A stretch of 64,000 nt of DNA from Welwitschia mirabilis (taxonomy: Eukaryota > Gnetophyta > Gnetopsida > Welwitschiales), in contig JBOZIK010000001.1 of NCBI GenBank assembly GCA_051453625.1, positions 172,728,297 to 172,792,296 of the forward strand, in the 5' to 3' direction. Each line of letters opens with the position of its first letter. Position 1 is the stretch's first letter. Below are positions 37,721-48,285 of this stretch, in pieces. Below the pieces are notes generated by a model that did no database searches, was not told where the DNA came from, and saw nothing but the letters and a program-made list of their open reading frames with translations. A program made the position numbers and the translations under genes.

Positions 37721-38459
37721 TATATAAAATACACGATCATATCACATATTTATGTGGAATTCTTTAGAATAAGATAAAGTCTATACCTAAGGTAAATGTA
37801 GTTACTAAAAATTTTGATTCCGTTAACAATGTTAAAAATTTTAAATCAAATAAGATCTTTGACAACTCTAAGATTTATTAATATAAATGAACACATACCT
37901 CATCATGAGATATGAATTCTTAACACAAATTTAACTCATAATATGATTTATTAATTTAATTATTTTATTAACTTTATTAAAGCACTGAGTTATGTTTATT
38001 TGGCATATAGAACTTCTGTGGAAGGCTATTGTTTAGTTACCTTTAACTTAACATTGCTCTTTTCATATATTATTTCTTATATTATGTATGTTATTTTTTA
38101 AAGGTTGCATCTTCTATCACTTTCCACTTTGATGTGAGAATATTAATTTATTTTTATAATGAAGTATTTAGTGGATATTTATAATAGTAACTAAGAGTTG
38201 ATTATGAAAAGCTAAATGAACAGAAAACTAATTTGTCTTTATGATTGCATTAGTATATAATATATCACCTGTGTAATTTCACAAGATGAGATCTCTTTCT
38301 TACTACTGTGGCATTCTCAACTAGTACATCATACTTTTCATATAATGAACGCAATGCATAAGAACCATATGCTTCTTTCATTTATTCCACAAAATGTTTC
38401 TCAGTGTGAAGCATGTATTATAAGTAAAGTAACTTGATAGTAGTTTGTAGCAAGTAAGT
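37721..38459 (+). other. Unassigned B1 sequence between gag and integrase remnants
   Basis: Expected to hold the protease and the integrase zinc domain of a copia polyprotein. I cannot recognise either, because the reading frames are too broken. Confidence 0.35.
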
Positions 38460-39330
38460 GACATGTCAATTGAAAGCTTTTACTTATTCACAGTGATCCA
38501 TGTGAACCTATGTCAATTTCCACTCTTCATAGATTCCATTATTTTATCCATTTTATTGATGACTATTTCTAAATGAATTGGATATATTTCATTAAATTCA
38601 AATCATATACTTCAAATATTTTTAATAATTTTAAAACTAAATGGAAAAGCAACCCAATTTCTAGATTAAAATTTTTCACTCAAATAATGATGGCAAATAA
38701 ACATTTTCCAATTTTAAGGGATCGGATATTTGAAGACTTACAATAGAATATCCTAATAGGATAACATTAGTAAGTAATTTAATCACAATATTATGGATAT
38801 GATACATTCCATGATGTATTTTAGTGATTCTAAGACCTATATTTAGGGTGAACTAGTGAATACAATAATACATATTAATAATTATCTAAGTCAATATACC
38901 ACAAAAAATAGTATCTCTACCCCAAAAATGGTATTAATACAAGAAAACATTATCATTTTCATGTTTTTATTGCATGTTCTATGTCCAAATTCCACACAAA
39001 TGTTATTACAAATTTAAATCATATGATTATGTCAGTATATTTGTGGGATGTCTAACTAACCAAAAGGGTTATTAAGTATATCTCTAACAACATCATAAAA
39101 TCATTATTTCTCATGATGTCATCCTCTTAGAGACTTTGAATGATGATTCTTAACTTAATTCTTTAAAGATTTATCCTTCCTATAATCCAATAACCATATT
39201 AAATAATTAATCTCATATAGTTGAGGTGGCAAATATGGTTACCAATAATGATTCAATATCTTATATTAGCATACTGTACAACCTATAGGAATTTAGTATT
39301 CTGTATTTCCAGTATGCTTAATCATGGTTC
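38460..39330 (+). pseudogene. B1 copia integrase core remnant
   Basis: The plus strand reads FIHFIDDYF, a stop, then MNWIYFIKFK (38540-38590), matching the integrase pattern FIDDYSRxxWVYFLK. At 38678-38720 comes HSNNDGK, a stop, then TFSNFK, where active enzymes read RSDNGGEYTSxxFK; Asp became Asn, Gly became Asp and Glu became Lys, all through G-to-A changes. Further on, near 38960-39110, YVQIPHKCYYKFKSYD, then IFVGCLTNQKGY, then IIISHDVILLE match the conserved C-terminal tail of copia integrase before RT. The catalytic acid is lost and the gene is dead. Confidence 0.8.
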
Positions 39331-39469
39331 TAGCAGCAATCTAATAGATTCTTAAAATAAAGAAGCTGATACTACCCATAGATAACATCAATGTACTTAA
39401 TTATAATATATATTTTAAGATATTCATGATGATGAAAAGGATAAAACTAGAACTAAACATGTCTTCCCT

Positions 39470-39744
39470 ACAAGTCATGATAATGATGATAATAAGACTT
39501 TTCTAACTTTTAATGGTAAACCAAATTCTTTAAAAGACACTATTCCACATAATTAATGAATTTAATTCATGGAAGAAGAATACTATGCACTTTAAAAAAA
39601 AAATTTATAATAGAGTTTTTTCCTAAAATTAAGATACTCATACAACATGAAGTTATTGCACTAGGACATCATCTAACTAGAAAACTAACAACTAATACTA
39701 AACAAAAGATACTTAATCCAAAGAAGTTTCAATACTTCTAATCT
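39470..39744 (+). pseudogene. B1 start of reverse transcriptase, joined directly to the 3' end of the element
   Basis: The plus strand reads SLKDTIPHN, two stops, then FMEEEYYAL (39530-39590). The B2 copy reads WIQAMK(stop)EYYAFIKN and WELV, i.e. the W..AM.EE...L..N.TWELV block that opens copia RT. Within about 150 bp the sequence reaches the 3' LTR. The remaining ~2 kb of RT and RNase H is absent. The open frame 39556-39741 is part of this remnant and is not a separate gene. Confidence 0.65.
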
Positions 39745-40295
39745 AGAGTTGAATTAGCAATGAATTAATTTAAACTCAGTTTTTTATTATAAATTATGGG
39801 ATTCATTTGACTCTAAGTCTTTATTCGAAGTTACTCTTAATCCAACTATTATGAGATGTGTAGTACAATTATGACCTAGTACTATGAAATGTGTAGTACA
39901 TTCTTTGGCCTAGTATTATGGATTATATATGTACATAATAAGTTATACATGCTATAAAACATGTAGTAGTAAATTAACTACTTATTAAAGAAGTATTTTT
40001 GTCACATAGCAACTCCCTTAAGAACGTTTTATTATAGCCTACATTCCTAAGGTTTTTCCTAAAGTAATCAATTTTAAAAGAGAGTATACTTCCACATTAA
40101 GGGGCAATTTCTAAGGATTGTATACACACTATGGTCTTATACCTTTGGGGTTGTGAAAATTCTAGTGAAATCCTAATTATGTATTTGCCATTATAGGTAG
40201 CTCTTCATTTTAATCAATAAGAGAAAACATTTTTGAAAAAACAAAGATTTAAATTCAGAAACTCTTGCTTATGTTTCTTGCTCTTTTAATTTCCA
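39745..40295 (+). repeat. B1 3' LTR
   Basis: Aligns with the reverse complement of 50601-51165 over its full length: 'catttgactctaagtctttattc', 'ttactcttaatcc', the 'agatgtgtagta' repeats, 'aaattaactacttattaaag', 'cttccacattaag' and the end 'aatttcca' at 40295. The left edge is approximate. Element C sequence resumes immediately to the right. Confidence 0.65.
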
Positions 40296-40697
40296 ATATA
40301 GATGCCCTTATTTTTTATGCTTATAATATTCTTGATATAAAGCTAGATGGCTTAGAAACATCAACCTCATGTCTATGATGGATGATATCATGTCATTAAA
40401 CTTGAGCTAGGACTACATAAATGTCATGTTTAAAGTGGATGTGATTATGTCACTGTGCTTGATATAAAGTAAAATATACATAAATTTAATTAAATATTTA
40501 TATTTTTTAAAACTTTATTATTATACTATTGATGTAATGTCCTAGTCCTAATTCTCTTATACATTTTAATCACTTATACTCATTTCCATTTTGCTTACTT
40601 AAATTGATAGTCTACCACATCTATCCCTATGGAATAACAACATTAGAACTATACTATAAATGGAAATCCTAGTTTTATTAGTAAATAATGGTTTGGT
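40296..40697 (+). repeat. Element C, right LTR, piece 2
   Basis: Matches 27585-27960 of the left LTR: 'tgcttata', 'ggcttagaaacatc', 'catgtctatgat', 'ctatccctatgga' and 'ggaaatcctagttttatta'. It is cut at 40697 by element F. Confidence 0.75.
40693..40697. repeat. Target site duplication of element F, left copy (TTGGT)
   Basis: TTGGT directly precedes the TG end of the left LTR; an identical TTGGT at 48200-48204 directly follows the CA end of the right LTR. Confidence 0.9.
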
Positions 40698-41774
40698 TGT
40701 TGTAGTTTATATTTGTATAAGTTTTTACATTTAAAGAGACTATGTCATTTATAACCAAATAGATATCTTACACAATACATCATACTAGTATCAGTGGGAG
40801 TATACCTGAAATGTCATATCTCATTGAAGTCTATGAGTATGACACTGAGGTTACTTTGCAAATGAAATTAGAAACCAAAAATAGATAATAATGGAAGAAA
40901 TAAAAGTATAATGCAAAATGCAATATACAATATAAACTAATATGTAATGGAAAAATAATCCTAACTCTACTCGCTTTCAATCTTAACAAAGACTGCCTTT
41001 GATGATTTATGTTATCTAATAAATTGTTACTAGATCAAGGAAAATCATAAATTATAAGGATAATCAGAAAATCTAAAATGTAAACATGAAAATAAAACCA
41101 AGTATTATATTAAAAGAGTAACAACATCTTGGTTACAAAATAACCAGGTCTCAATGAAGGAAACAAAACCCTCCATCAATTGCACATCTTTCTGTAACAC
41201 ATACAAATGGATCTTCACCTTTAACCTCCTATCACAAGGATTTTCAGTGCAATGAAGATGAGAAGGAGAGTCAAATGGAGGTTTATTTATAATAACTCCT
41301 AATAAAAAAAGATAAATAGTAGATGTGATTAGGTGCACTCATAAATGAAATTGGTAAAATAGCCAAAGGGCATTCTTAGAGTTGGTTACATATTAGTGTC
41401 ATCCAAACTATCATCTAGACGATAGGTGGGATGATAGCAAATTATATAATATGACTTAGATAAAGGACTAATTAGTAATTTAGTAGTCCACCTTAGCAGT
41501 TGTTGTCCTACCTGTCATGAGGACGATGTAGGGGGTGACATTCTTCTTTGATCATTTCCTTGAAGAAAACTTAGCATTTTTATCATTAATTCTTCTTTAA
41601 AGCTTTGTGCATCAGAAAGTATCTTTAATACATTACATTTGGATAGGAATCACACTTTTTCAATATTTTCTCTTGTATCTTCAAAATCCTTAGAATTTCA
41701 CCTAAACTTGTATAAAATTCCTATAAAACAACTCATAAAACCCCATTAGATAATCTTAAATTGGTAGGACAACA
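40698..41774 (-). repeat. Element F, 3' LTR (1077 bp)
   Basis: On the plus strand it runs TGTTGTAG to GACAACA. It is a direct repeat of 47116-48199, with long shared stretches such as 'tgtcatatctcattgaagtc' and 'gatcatttccttgaa'. On the minus strand it is preceded by a purine-rich tract at 41775-41791. It contains two copies of the palindromic motif (41397-41438 and 41502-41540). The minus-strand open frame 41105-41338 has a broken-up partner at 47529-47726 in the other LTR and shows no domain, so it is not called as a gene. Confidence 0.9.
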
Positions 41775-41791
41775 TAGGCCTCCACTTAGCC
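41775..41791 (-). other. Polypurine tract of element F
   Basis: The minus strand reads GGCTAAGTGGAGGCCTA immediately before the LTR start TGTTGTCC. This is the position of the plus-strand primer in LTR retrotransposons. Confidence 0.65.
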
Positions 41792-43392
41792 TTTGTCAGT
41801 CCATTACAAAAACCAGGTGGAAAAACCATAATTGTGAGCTAATTTATTTTCCAAAAGATAAATCTAGAAGTTATAAAACAAGCTTATAAAATACATTATA
41901 TAGGTAAATAATAAGTAATGCATAATGTGTATGAAAATTAAAAATTTTATGTCATGAAAGATCTAAATTAAGTTAAAAATTTTGAAAATGATTCATAAAA
42001 ATGGGTCTCTACCCATCCTAAAAGAAAAAATAATACATCTTGTATTGGAAAATAAAGCAAATAAAGTAAACCAGAATGAGAAGATAGGAAAAAAGGATAA
42101 CTTTTTAAAATAAAGTGTAAATTTGAATAATGTTAAATTTAAAAAATATAGAAATATAAAATATTTTGATAAGTAAAAAAAAGTGTGGACAATGACAAAG
42201 TATTTCATCATAAATATTGATTAAGAGTAGTGCTTACAACACCAAAAACACAACTTTATTAAGAAAATTTTTCTAAGCAAGAAATGAACTTTTTATTAAA
42301 AATTGAATAAGAAAAACTTACTAAGAAAATATCGTAATGACTTTGAAATAACCAATCAAACCACAAAAGAATATAATAAGAATGGGCATATGATAATAAA
42401 ATATAGCTAACTGATTTGATATTTTAACTTAGCAAACTTCCATAAAAGAAATCATAACATCACTTGATGTAAAAAATGCATGACTTAATGTACAAAAATT
42501 CCATTTAATAAGATAATGATTATGATGATGCTAGAGTAAAATGCTTTAAAAAATGAATGATAAGACCAAAGAATTAATCAAAAAATAAACTCTCATGCCG
42601 TCATCTCAAAACAAACACCAAAATCTCAAGAAATGAAATGATCATGTGAAAAGACTAAAAGTCTAGGAGATAAGCAATGCCTCTGATAACACTAGGAACA
42701 TCACTGATATATAGCCTTAAAGTTAAAACACAATTTTATTATCCATGATGAGGGGAGTACAACCATATTTAGAGAAGTGGGGGCCATAAAGCATAACCAA
42801 GTGACCTTCTTGTGGAGTTCCACAACTATCATATTACAATACCAAAGGATCCTCTTGAAAATATTTGCCTCGATGTACTTGCTGTAGAACATTAAGATGA
42901 CCATGTGGTTGAGATAGCATAAATAAAAACCATCATGATCTTTATTAATAAAAAAAGATTCCACATAACCAAATACTCTAAAAGACAAAGATGAAAGTCA
43001 TAAGACTAAAATAGAAAAAAACACTCTTAAACAATCTGAGATCTTTTCACCATTGAGAAAAATATCAAAAATAAAGCATGTTTCTTTAATTAAAGTATAT
43101 ATTTTTGTGAATATCCTAAGGTTGAATGAATTAATATTACCACTGAAATGTCCAATTCAAAAGACTAGTCATTGAAATAAATACATTAGTCATGTTTAAA
43201 AGATGATCAAGTAGTATCATAATAATCTTTTAAAGGAAAAAGTTAAGAGAAAATTCAAACAGTTTACTCATGAAATTTCAAATTTTACCCATCAACTTCT
43301 TGAAATTGTTAAGCAATCAGGTTAGAAATCTCAACAATCATAAAAACATATTTTTTTAAAATAACAAAAAATAAAAATCAACATTTTATTAA

Positions 43393-43538
43393 CTGTCATC
43401 CTATTAGTCATCTAGACGATAGAGAGGATAACATACATAAGAAAAAGAAATAGAACATAGAAAATTAATAGAAAAACTAAAAAACTATCAAATTCAACTA
43501 TCATCCACATTATCATAAGGATGACATAGGAGACAACA
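43393..43538. repeat. Palindromic motif pair in F, left of gap
   Basis: Two copies start at 43393 and 43498, 105 bp apart. Each has arms like tgtcatcc and ggataaca around a core like tcatctagacgat, itself nearly palindromic. The purine-rich spacer (gaaatagaacatagaaa) resembles the spacers at 46735-46800. The gap beginning at 43705 may contain further units. Confidence 0.8.
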
Positions 43539-43704
43539 TATTATTAACAGGGAGAAAAAAATATAGAAACTATAAAAACAGAAGATGAAAATAGAAATTG
43601 AAAATCAATAGTACCATGAAAACAATAAAGAAAAATAAAGGCCAAAAAATATTATTCAATTTCTAAAATCTAACTCACACTTTTAAAGAAATCAAGAAAG
43701 TAAT

Positions 43705-44203
43705 NNNNNNNNNNNNNNNNNNNNNNNNNNNNNNNNNNNNNNNNNNNNNNNNNNNNNNNNNNNNNNNNNNNNNNNNNNNNNNNNNNNNNNNNNNNNNNNN
43801 NNNNNNNNNNNNNNNNNNNNNNNNNNNNNNNNNNNNNNNNNNNNNNNNNNNNNNNNNNNNNNNNNNNNNNNNNNNNNNNNNNNNNNNNNNNNNNNNNNNN
43901 NNNNNNNNNNNNNNNNNNNNNNNNNNNNNNNNNNNNNNNNNNNNNNNNNNNNNNNNNNNNNNNNNNNNNNNNNNNNNNNNNNNNNNNNNNNNNNNNNNNN
44001 NNNNNNNNNNNNNNNNNNNNNNNNNNNNNNNNNNNNNNNNNNNNNNNNNNNNNNNNNNNNNNNNNNNNNNNNNNNNNNNNNNNNNNNNNNNNNNNNNNNN
44101 NNNNNNNNNNNNNNNNNNNNNNNNNNNNNNNNNNNNNNNNNNNNNNNNNNNNNNNNNNNNNNNNNNNNNNNNNNNNNNNNNNNNNNNNNNNNNNNNNNNN
44201 NNN
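43705..44203. other. Assembly gap (499 N)
   Basis: Flanked on both sides by the same purine-rich spacer type (aatagaaattgaaaatcaa on the left; aatagaaactaaaaatcaag on the right), so the gap probably hides more tandem units. The open frame drawn across it is an artefact. Confidence 0.98.
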
Positions 44204-45051
44204 TTGTAAACAGAAATAAAAACTAAAAATAGAAAATAGAGACTATTAAAATAGAAACTAAAAATCAAGATCAAAAGTATCAAGACAGCTAAAAGGAAAG
44301 ATCTAAATAAGAAAACTATATTTAAATACTAAAAAGCTAACTTACACTTTTATTGAAAAGAAAGAAAGAAAGAAAAAGAAAGATGGTCTCAGGATATTTG
44401 TATTCTTTTAGAAAATTAGGTCCAAATAAGGTATTCACCAATTGATAAAACATGAAAGATATGTAATCATTTTTTAGTAAAGTTAATTAGAAGAAGAGAG
44501 AGTAAAAAGATAATATTTGGATAGCATAAATTTTAGAATTTAAATAAGAGATGAAGAAATAATAAGTGTCCTTGAAAAATGATCTAATATAAAAGCTTTG
44601 TGAATCTTGAATATCATTGGAAAAGGCATGTAAAAAGGGACTCAAAGAAAGTTTCCAAGATAATTTTGAAGGATCTTTGAAATGTTTCCTATTATTTTAT
44701 TTAAGATATGGATTTGTAAGAAGAAAAACAAGGCTTTTAAAATTTTTCATAAGCACATGATAATTTTTTTCATAAGCATTAATGTACAATTCATATAACT
44801 CATGGAAAAACAATCTCTTATCAAAATCATGATATGAAGGATTTGAAACATAAATTACATTTAGGTCTTAATATTAAACATGAGAGGCTTTATTTAGGAT
44901 CCAAGGATTTGTAAAAAACTTTTTAGGATAAGTGATTAAAATGGGTTTAACATACCTAAGAAGCTCTTTAACATTTAATTTCAAGCATGGATTGGGATCA
45001 AGATGATATGATTTTCCCAATTAATAATTCCAAGATATCTCAAATTTTGTT

Positions 45052-45240
45052 TTGGAAAATAATGATCAATGGAAGCATATGGTAGAGTTAACTTTGCAAA
45101 TGATGAAAAGATGTTACTTTTTGAATATGAAGTTTTCAAAGAAAGAGGTTATGAGATTTTTGAACTTAAGTCCTCAAGATGATGTGGTTCATTATTTTCA
45201 AGGACAAGAATGTGATTTAGAGAATTATTTATTTGAATAA
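45052..45240 (+). CDS. Small plus-strand open frame in element F, unknown
   Basis: A 62-codon frame opens ENNDQWKHMVELTLQ and continues with MKFSKKEVMRFLNLSPQDD before ending LENYLFE. Its amino-acid composition is balanced, unlike the Ile/Phe/Leu-rich chance frames elsewhere, and it extends a few codons upstream of the Met before meeting stops. No family is recognised. It lies antisense to the element. It could be a captured exon fragment or chance; probably not expressed. Confidence 0.25.
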   Translation: MENNDQWKHMVELTLQMMKRCYFLNMKFSKKEVMRFLNLSPQDDVVHYFQGQECDLENYLFE

Positions 45241-45659
45241 TTTCTTCTTTTAATTATATCTCCTTCTTATTTATGATTGATTATTTTATTCTCTTCTTTT
45301 TCATTTTGTTGAGGATCATCATTCTTTTCTAAGATGGTGGATTCCTTAAAAAGATCATTAAAAAGATTATAGAAATAAAATCTCTCATTATTTGATGAAA
45401 GATATTCTAATGTTTTTGGCTTAATTCCTCTTCCTCTTTAAATAACTCCATTAATTCTAAACTGTAATTCTCATCTGAGTTTAGTTGATCATTTTCCATT
45501 GATTTCATTTCAATGCCTATCTCCATTAGTTTGTGAAGTTATATATTAGTGGAACTCTTTATCCTTATAAAACATGTAAAAGCTTTGAATATGATCTAAA
45601 ATCTCAATGTTATCTTCTTTTTATTCTTCACTATTCTCATTATCTTATTGTATGTTGTT

Positions 45660-46607
45660 CTTGTCATTAGAAGGAGAAACATGATCATCATTTTTATTAT
45701 AGATTTACTCATGAATGTACTCTTCATTTAATGAATGACTTTCAAATATCACATCATCATCATCCAAATAATCATCCTCATCTTCATTGTTGAAAGAGGC
45801 AGTCAAGCTGTTATTATCTCCCCTTTTCTCATCTCCTAATGAGTAGAATAATGAAGTTCAGTCTAAAATTTTGTTCTCAACTTAAAATCAAGAATTATAA
45901 ACAGTCATTCCTATATTGTTTTCATTTTCCTCAATGTGGAATGTAAAAGGATATGTTTAAGGATTTAGAAGATATTATTGACTTTTCTAGATAAAAGCAA
46001 CCAAAGTTTCTATGAGTTTATTAATATTTTCATGGTACTTTTTTCTTGTATTCCTTAATTCTTTCATTGGATTATTTTTTTCTTTGTAGTAGTTCATGGG
46101 AGATGGATGGGATAAGTAAAAGAAATTGAATGAGATTGAATCCATAAGATTTTCTTCATGAGTCCTATCTGGATTTTGAAAAGGAAAGGGAAAATAATAA
46201 GGTGGTTGAAAAGATGATTGAGCCTTATTCCTACTCTTAACATTTTTTGTGATGGCCTCCCTTTTTTTGCAAAATGCTTTCTAAGTGTTTTATTACCATT
46301 CTTCTCAGATTCTTTTCTTCTTTTCCTAGCAAGAAGTTTTCCAACTATTTTATTACTATTATCTTCGGTTTGTTTTTACACTTTCTAATAAGAATTTTTA
46401 TACAAGTGAATCTATTAGTATTTATTTTTATTTTTTTTTTAAGAAGAATGGAAGGAAGAAAATCTTTAGTTTAAGATGAAGGTAGGTGCTTAAAAATGAT
46501 AGATTTTAAAAGTTTTATAAATAAACTAATCTCAAAACAAAAATAAGATATGCACCTAGAGTTTATGTTCTTAGTCCTTCTATAATACTTCCTTCTGTCA
46601 GTAGCCA
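45660..46607 (-). pseudogene. Decayed minus-strand protein in element F (gag-like position), unknown family
   Basis: On the minus strand a possible start MATDRRKYYRRT lies near 46605. After frame changes come QSSFQPPYYFPFPFQNPDRT, then NPMKELRNTRKKYHENINKL (about 46230-46040), and near 45790-45710 an acidic run NNEDEDDYLDDDDVIFE. It lies downstream of the primer site and first palindrome cluster, where gag or an extra first ORF of Tat-type elements would sit. I see no zinc knuckle or capsid motif. The frames 46274-46474 and 46701-46967 (+) are shadows or repeat-derived. Confidence 0.35.
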
Positions 46608-46695
46608 TGTTTCTCTAATAAGACCTTTTTTTTTCTACATCATAGTTCCTACAGGTAAAAAAAAAACAACAGAAAATAAATAGAAAACAACACTT

Positions 46696-46945
46696 TTGTC
46701 TTGTCTATCATGGGGACAACAAAGAGGATGACACACACAAAAAACCAAAAAATAGAAATAGAATTGAAACTAAAACTAGAAGCAGAAAGTACAAGAAATA
46801 GAATTGTCATCCTCCTCAACATTCGGACACTACAAGAGATGACAAAGACTAATTTTATTGCAGAAAAATTAAAATCCAAAAATAAAATCAAAAGTAAAAA
46901 TGATTATCATCTTAACTATTATGGGAATGATAGAGGGGATGACCA
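46696..46945. repeat. Palindromic motif triplet in F, near primer site
   Basis: Copies start at 46696, 46804 and 46904 (spacing 108 and 100 bp). The middle copy has the clearest arms: ttgtcatcctc on the left, gagatgacaa on the right. Spacers are purine-rich, with gaaatagaattgaaact-type sequence. Confidence 0.8.
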
Positions 46946-47094
46946 CAAAATTTTTATAAAAAATTAAAATTAAAAAACTATACACAAAAAACCTATAACT
47001 CCTAATAAAATACAATGCTGCATAGATATATAATTGAATAGAGGTCTAATATACTTACTCAAATGATAACAACCCTTGTACTCCTTGATAGCCT

Positions 47095-47112
47095 TCCTCG
47101 ACAATGGCACCA
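47095..47112 (-). other. Primer binding site of F (tRNA-Asp type)
   Basis: The minus strand reads TGGTGCCATTGTCGAGGA, three bases after the 5' LTR. The complement of plant tRNA-Asp 3' ends, used by Athila/Tat-type elements, is TGGCGCCGTTGCCGGGGA. There are four differences, all C-to-T or G-to-A. Confidence 0.85.
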
Positions 47113-47115
47113 AAA

Positions 47116-48199
47116 TGTTGTAGTCTATATTTATGGAGGTTTTTACATTCAAATAGATCCTATCATTTATAACCAAAATAGATATCTTATGTAATACATC
47201 AAACTACTATGAGTGAGAGTAGATTCATAATGTCATATCTCATTGAAGTCTATAAGTATGAGACTTAGATTACTTTACAAATGAAACTAGGAACCAAAAA
47301 TAGATAATAATACAAGAAATAAAAGTACAATGCAAAATGCAATATGTAATCTAAACTAATATGTAATGCAAAAAAAACCCTAACTCTACTTGCTTTCAGC
47401 CTTAACAAAGACTACCCTTAATGATCCATTTCATCTGATAAATTATCACTAGATCAAGAAGAATTATAAACCATAAGGATAATTAGAAAATCTAAAATGC
47501 AAACATGAAAAGAAAACAAAGTTTTATATTAAAAGAATAATAACATTTGGATTACAAAATAGCCAGGTCTTAATGAAGGATACACAGCCCTCCCCCAAGT
47601 GCACGTATTTTTGCAACACACGCAGATGGATCTCCCGCCCTTCGACCTCCTATTACAAGGATTTTCAATGTAACAAATATAATAAGAAGAGTAAAAGGAA
47701 GGTTCATTTATAACAACTTGTAGCAAAAAAAAAAAAAGACAAACAATAAATGCAGTTAGGTATTCTTATAAATGAAATGGATGAAACAGTCAAAGGTCAC
47801 TATCAGAGTCAATTATCTATTAGTGTCTTCTATACTGTTGTCTAGATGACAAGGGGATAATAGCACATTATAAATTATAAATTAAATTAATGACTCATTG
47901 ATGATTCAATGGTCCACATCAACATTTATCATCCTACTTGTCATGAGGACGATGCAGGAGATAATTGTTTTCTTTGATCATTTCCTTGAAAAGAACTTAG
48001 CATTTTTATCATTAATCCTTCTCTAAATCTTTATGCATCAAAAAGTGGCTTTAATACATCACATTTGGATAAGAATCATACTTTTTTGAGATTTTCTCTT
48101 TTATCTCCAAAATCTTTAAAATTGCACATAAACCTATATAAAAGTTCTACAAAACAACTCATAAAACCCATCAAATAACCTTAAATTGGTTATGCAACA
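47116..48199 (-). repeat. Element F, 5' LTR (1084 bp)
   Basis: Partner of 40698-41774 with the same TGTTG and CAACA ends. It is followed by the duplicated target TTGGT at 48200-48204. It contains palindromic motifs at 47824-47862 and 47926-47965, 102 bp apart, matching those of the left LTR. Confidence 0.9.
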
Positions 48200-48285
48200 T
48201 TGGTCATGCAAGATTTTTATTCTTGGGATAATTTCACATATTATCATACATTTATGATAAATAAAATTATAATTAGATTTTACCA
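48200..48285 (+). repeat. Element C, right LTR, piece 3 (begins with F target duplication)
   Basis: Aligns with 27945-28020: 'tcatgcaagatttttattc' beside 'tacatgtaatttttgtatc', and 'atattatcatacatttatga' beside 'atattatcatacattgatga'. It shows that F inserted into C. Similarity fades near 48285. Confidence 0.7.

Larger units (their letters stand above)
41792..47094 (-). mobile_element. Element F internal region: non-autonomous, no recognisable pol
   Basis: About 5.3 kb (499 of them N) between the LTRs of F. The tRNA-Asp primer site and the tandem-repeat content point to the Tat/Athila side of Ty3/gypsy, but no RT, RNase H, integrase or protease motif was found on either strand. It holds five copies of the palindromic motif (two at 43393-43538, three at 46696-46945), purine-rich spacers, and a decayed minus-strand protein near 45660-46607. 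The open frames 41993-42211 and 42701-42988 (-) have no known motif. A GTTATCAGAGGC string at 42679-42690 (-) may be a relic primer site of another insertion. Confidence 0.6.

Noticed and set aside
43675-44283. Long minus-strand open frame
   Set aside because: Almost all of it is the 499-N gap; only ~30 real codons at the ends, without motifs.
41397-47965. CRISPR-like array (palindromic repeats with regular spacing)
   Set aside because: The context is a plant LTR retrotransposon, repeats are imperfect, spacers resemble each other, and clusters hold only two or three units.
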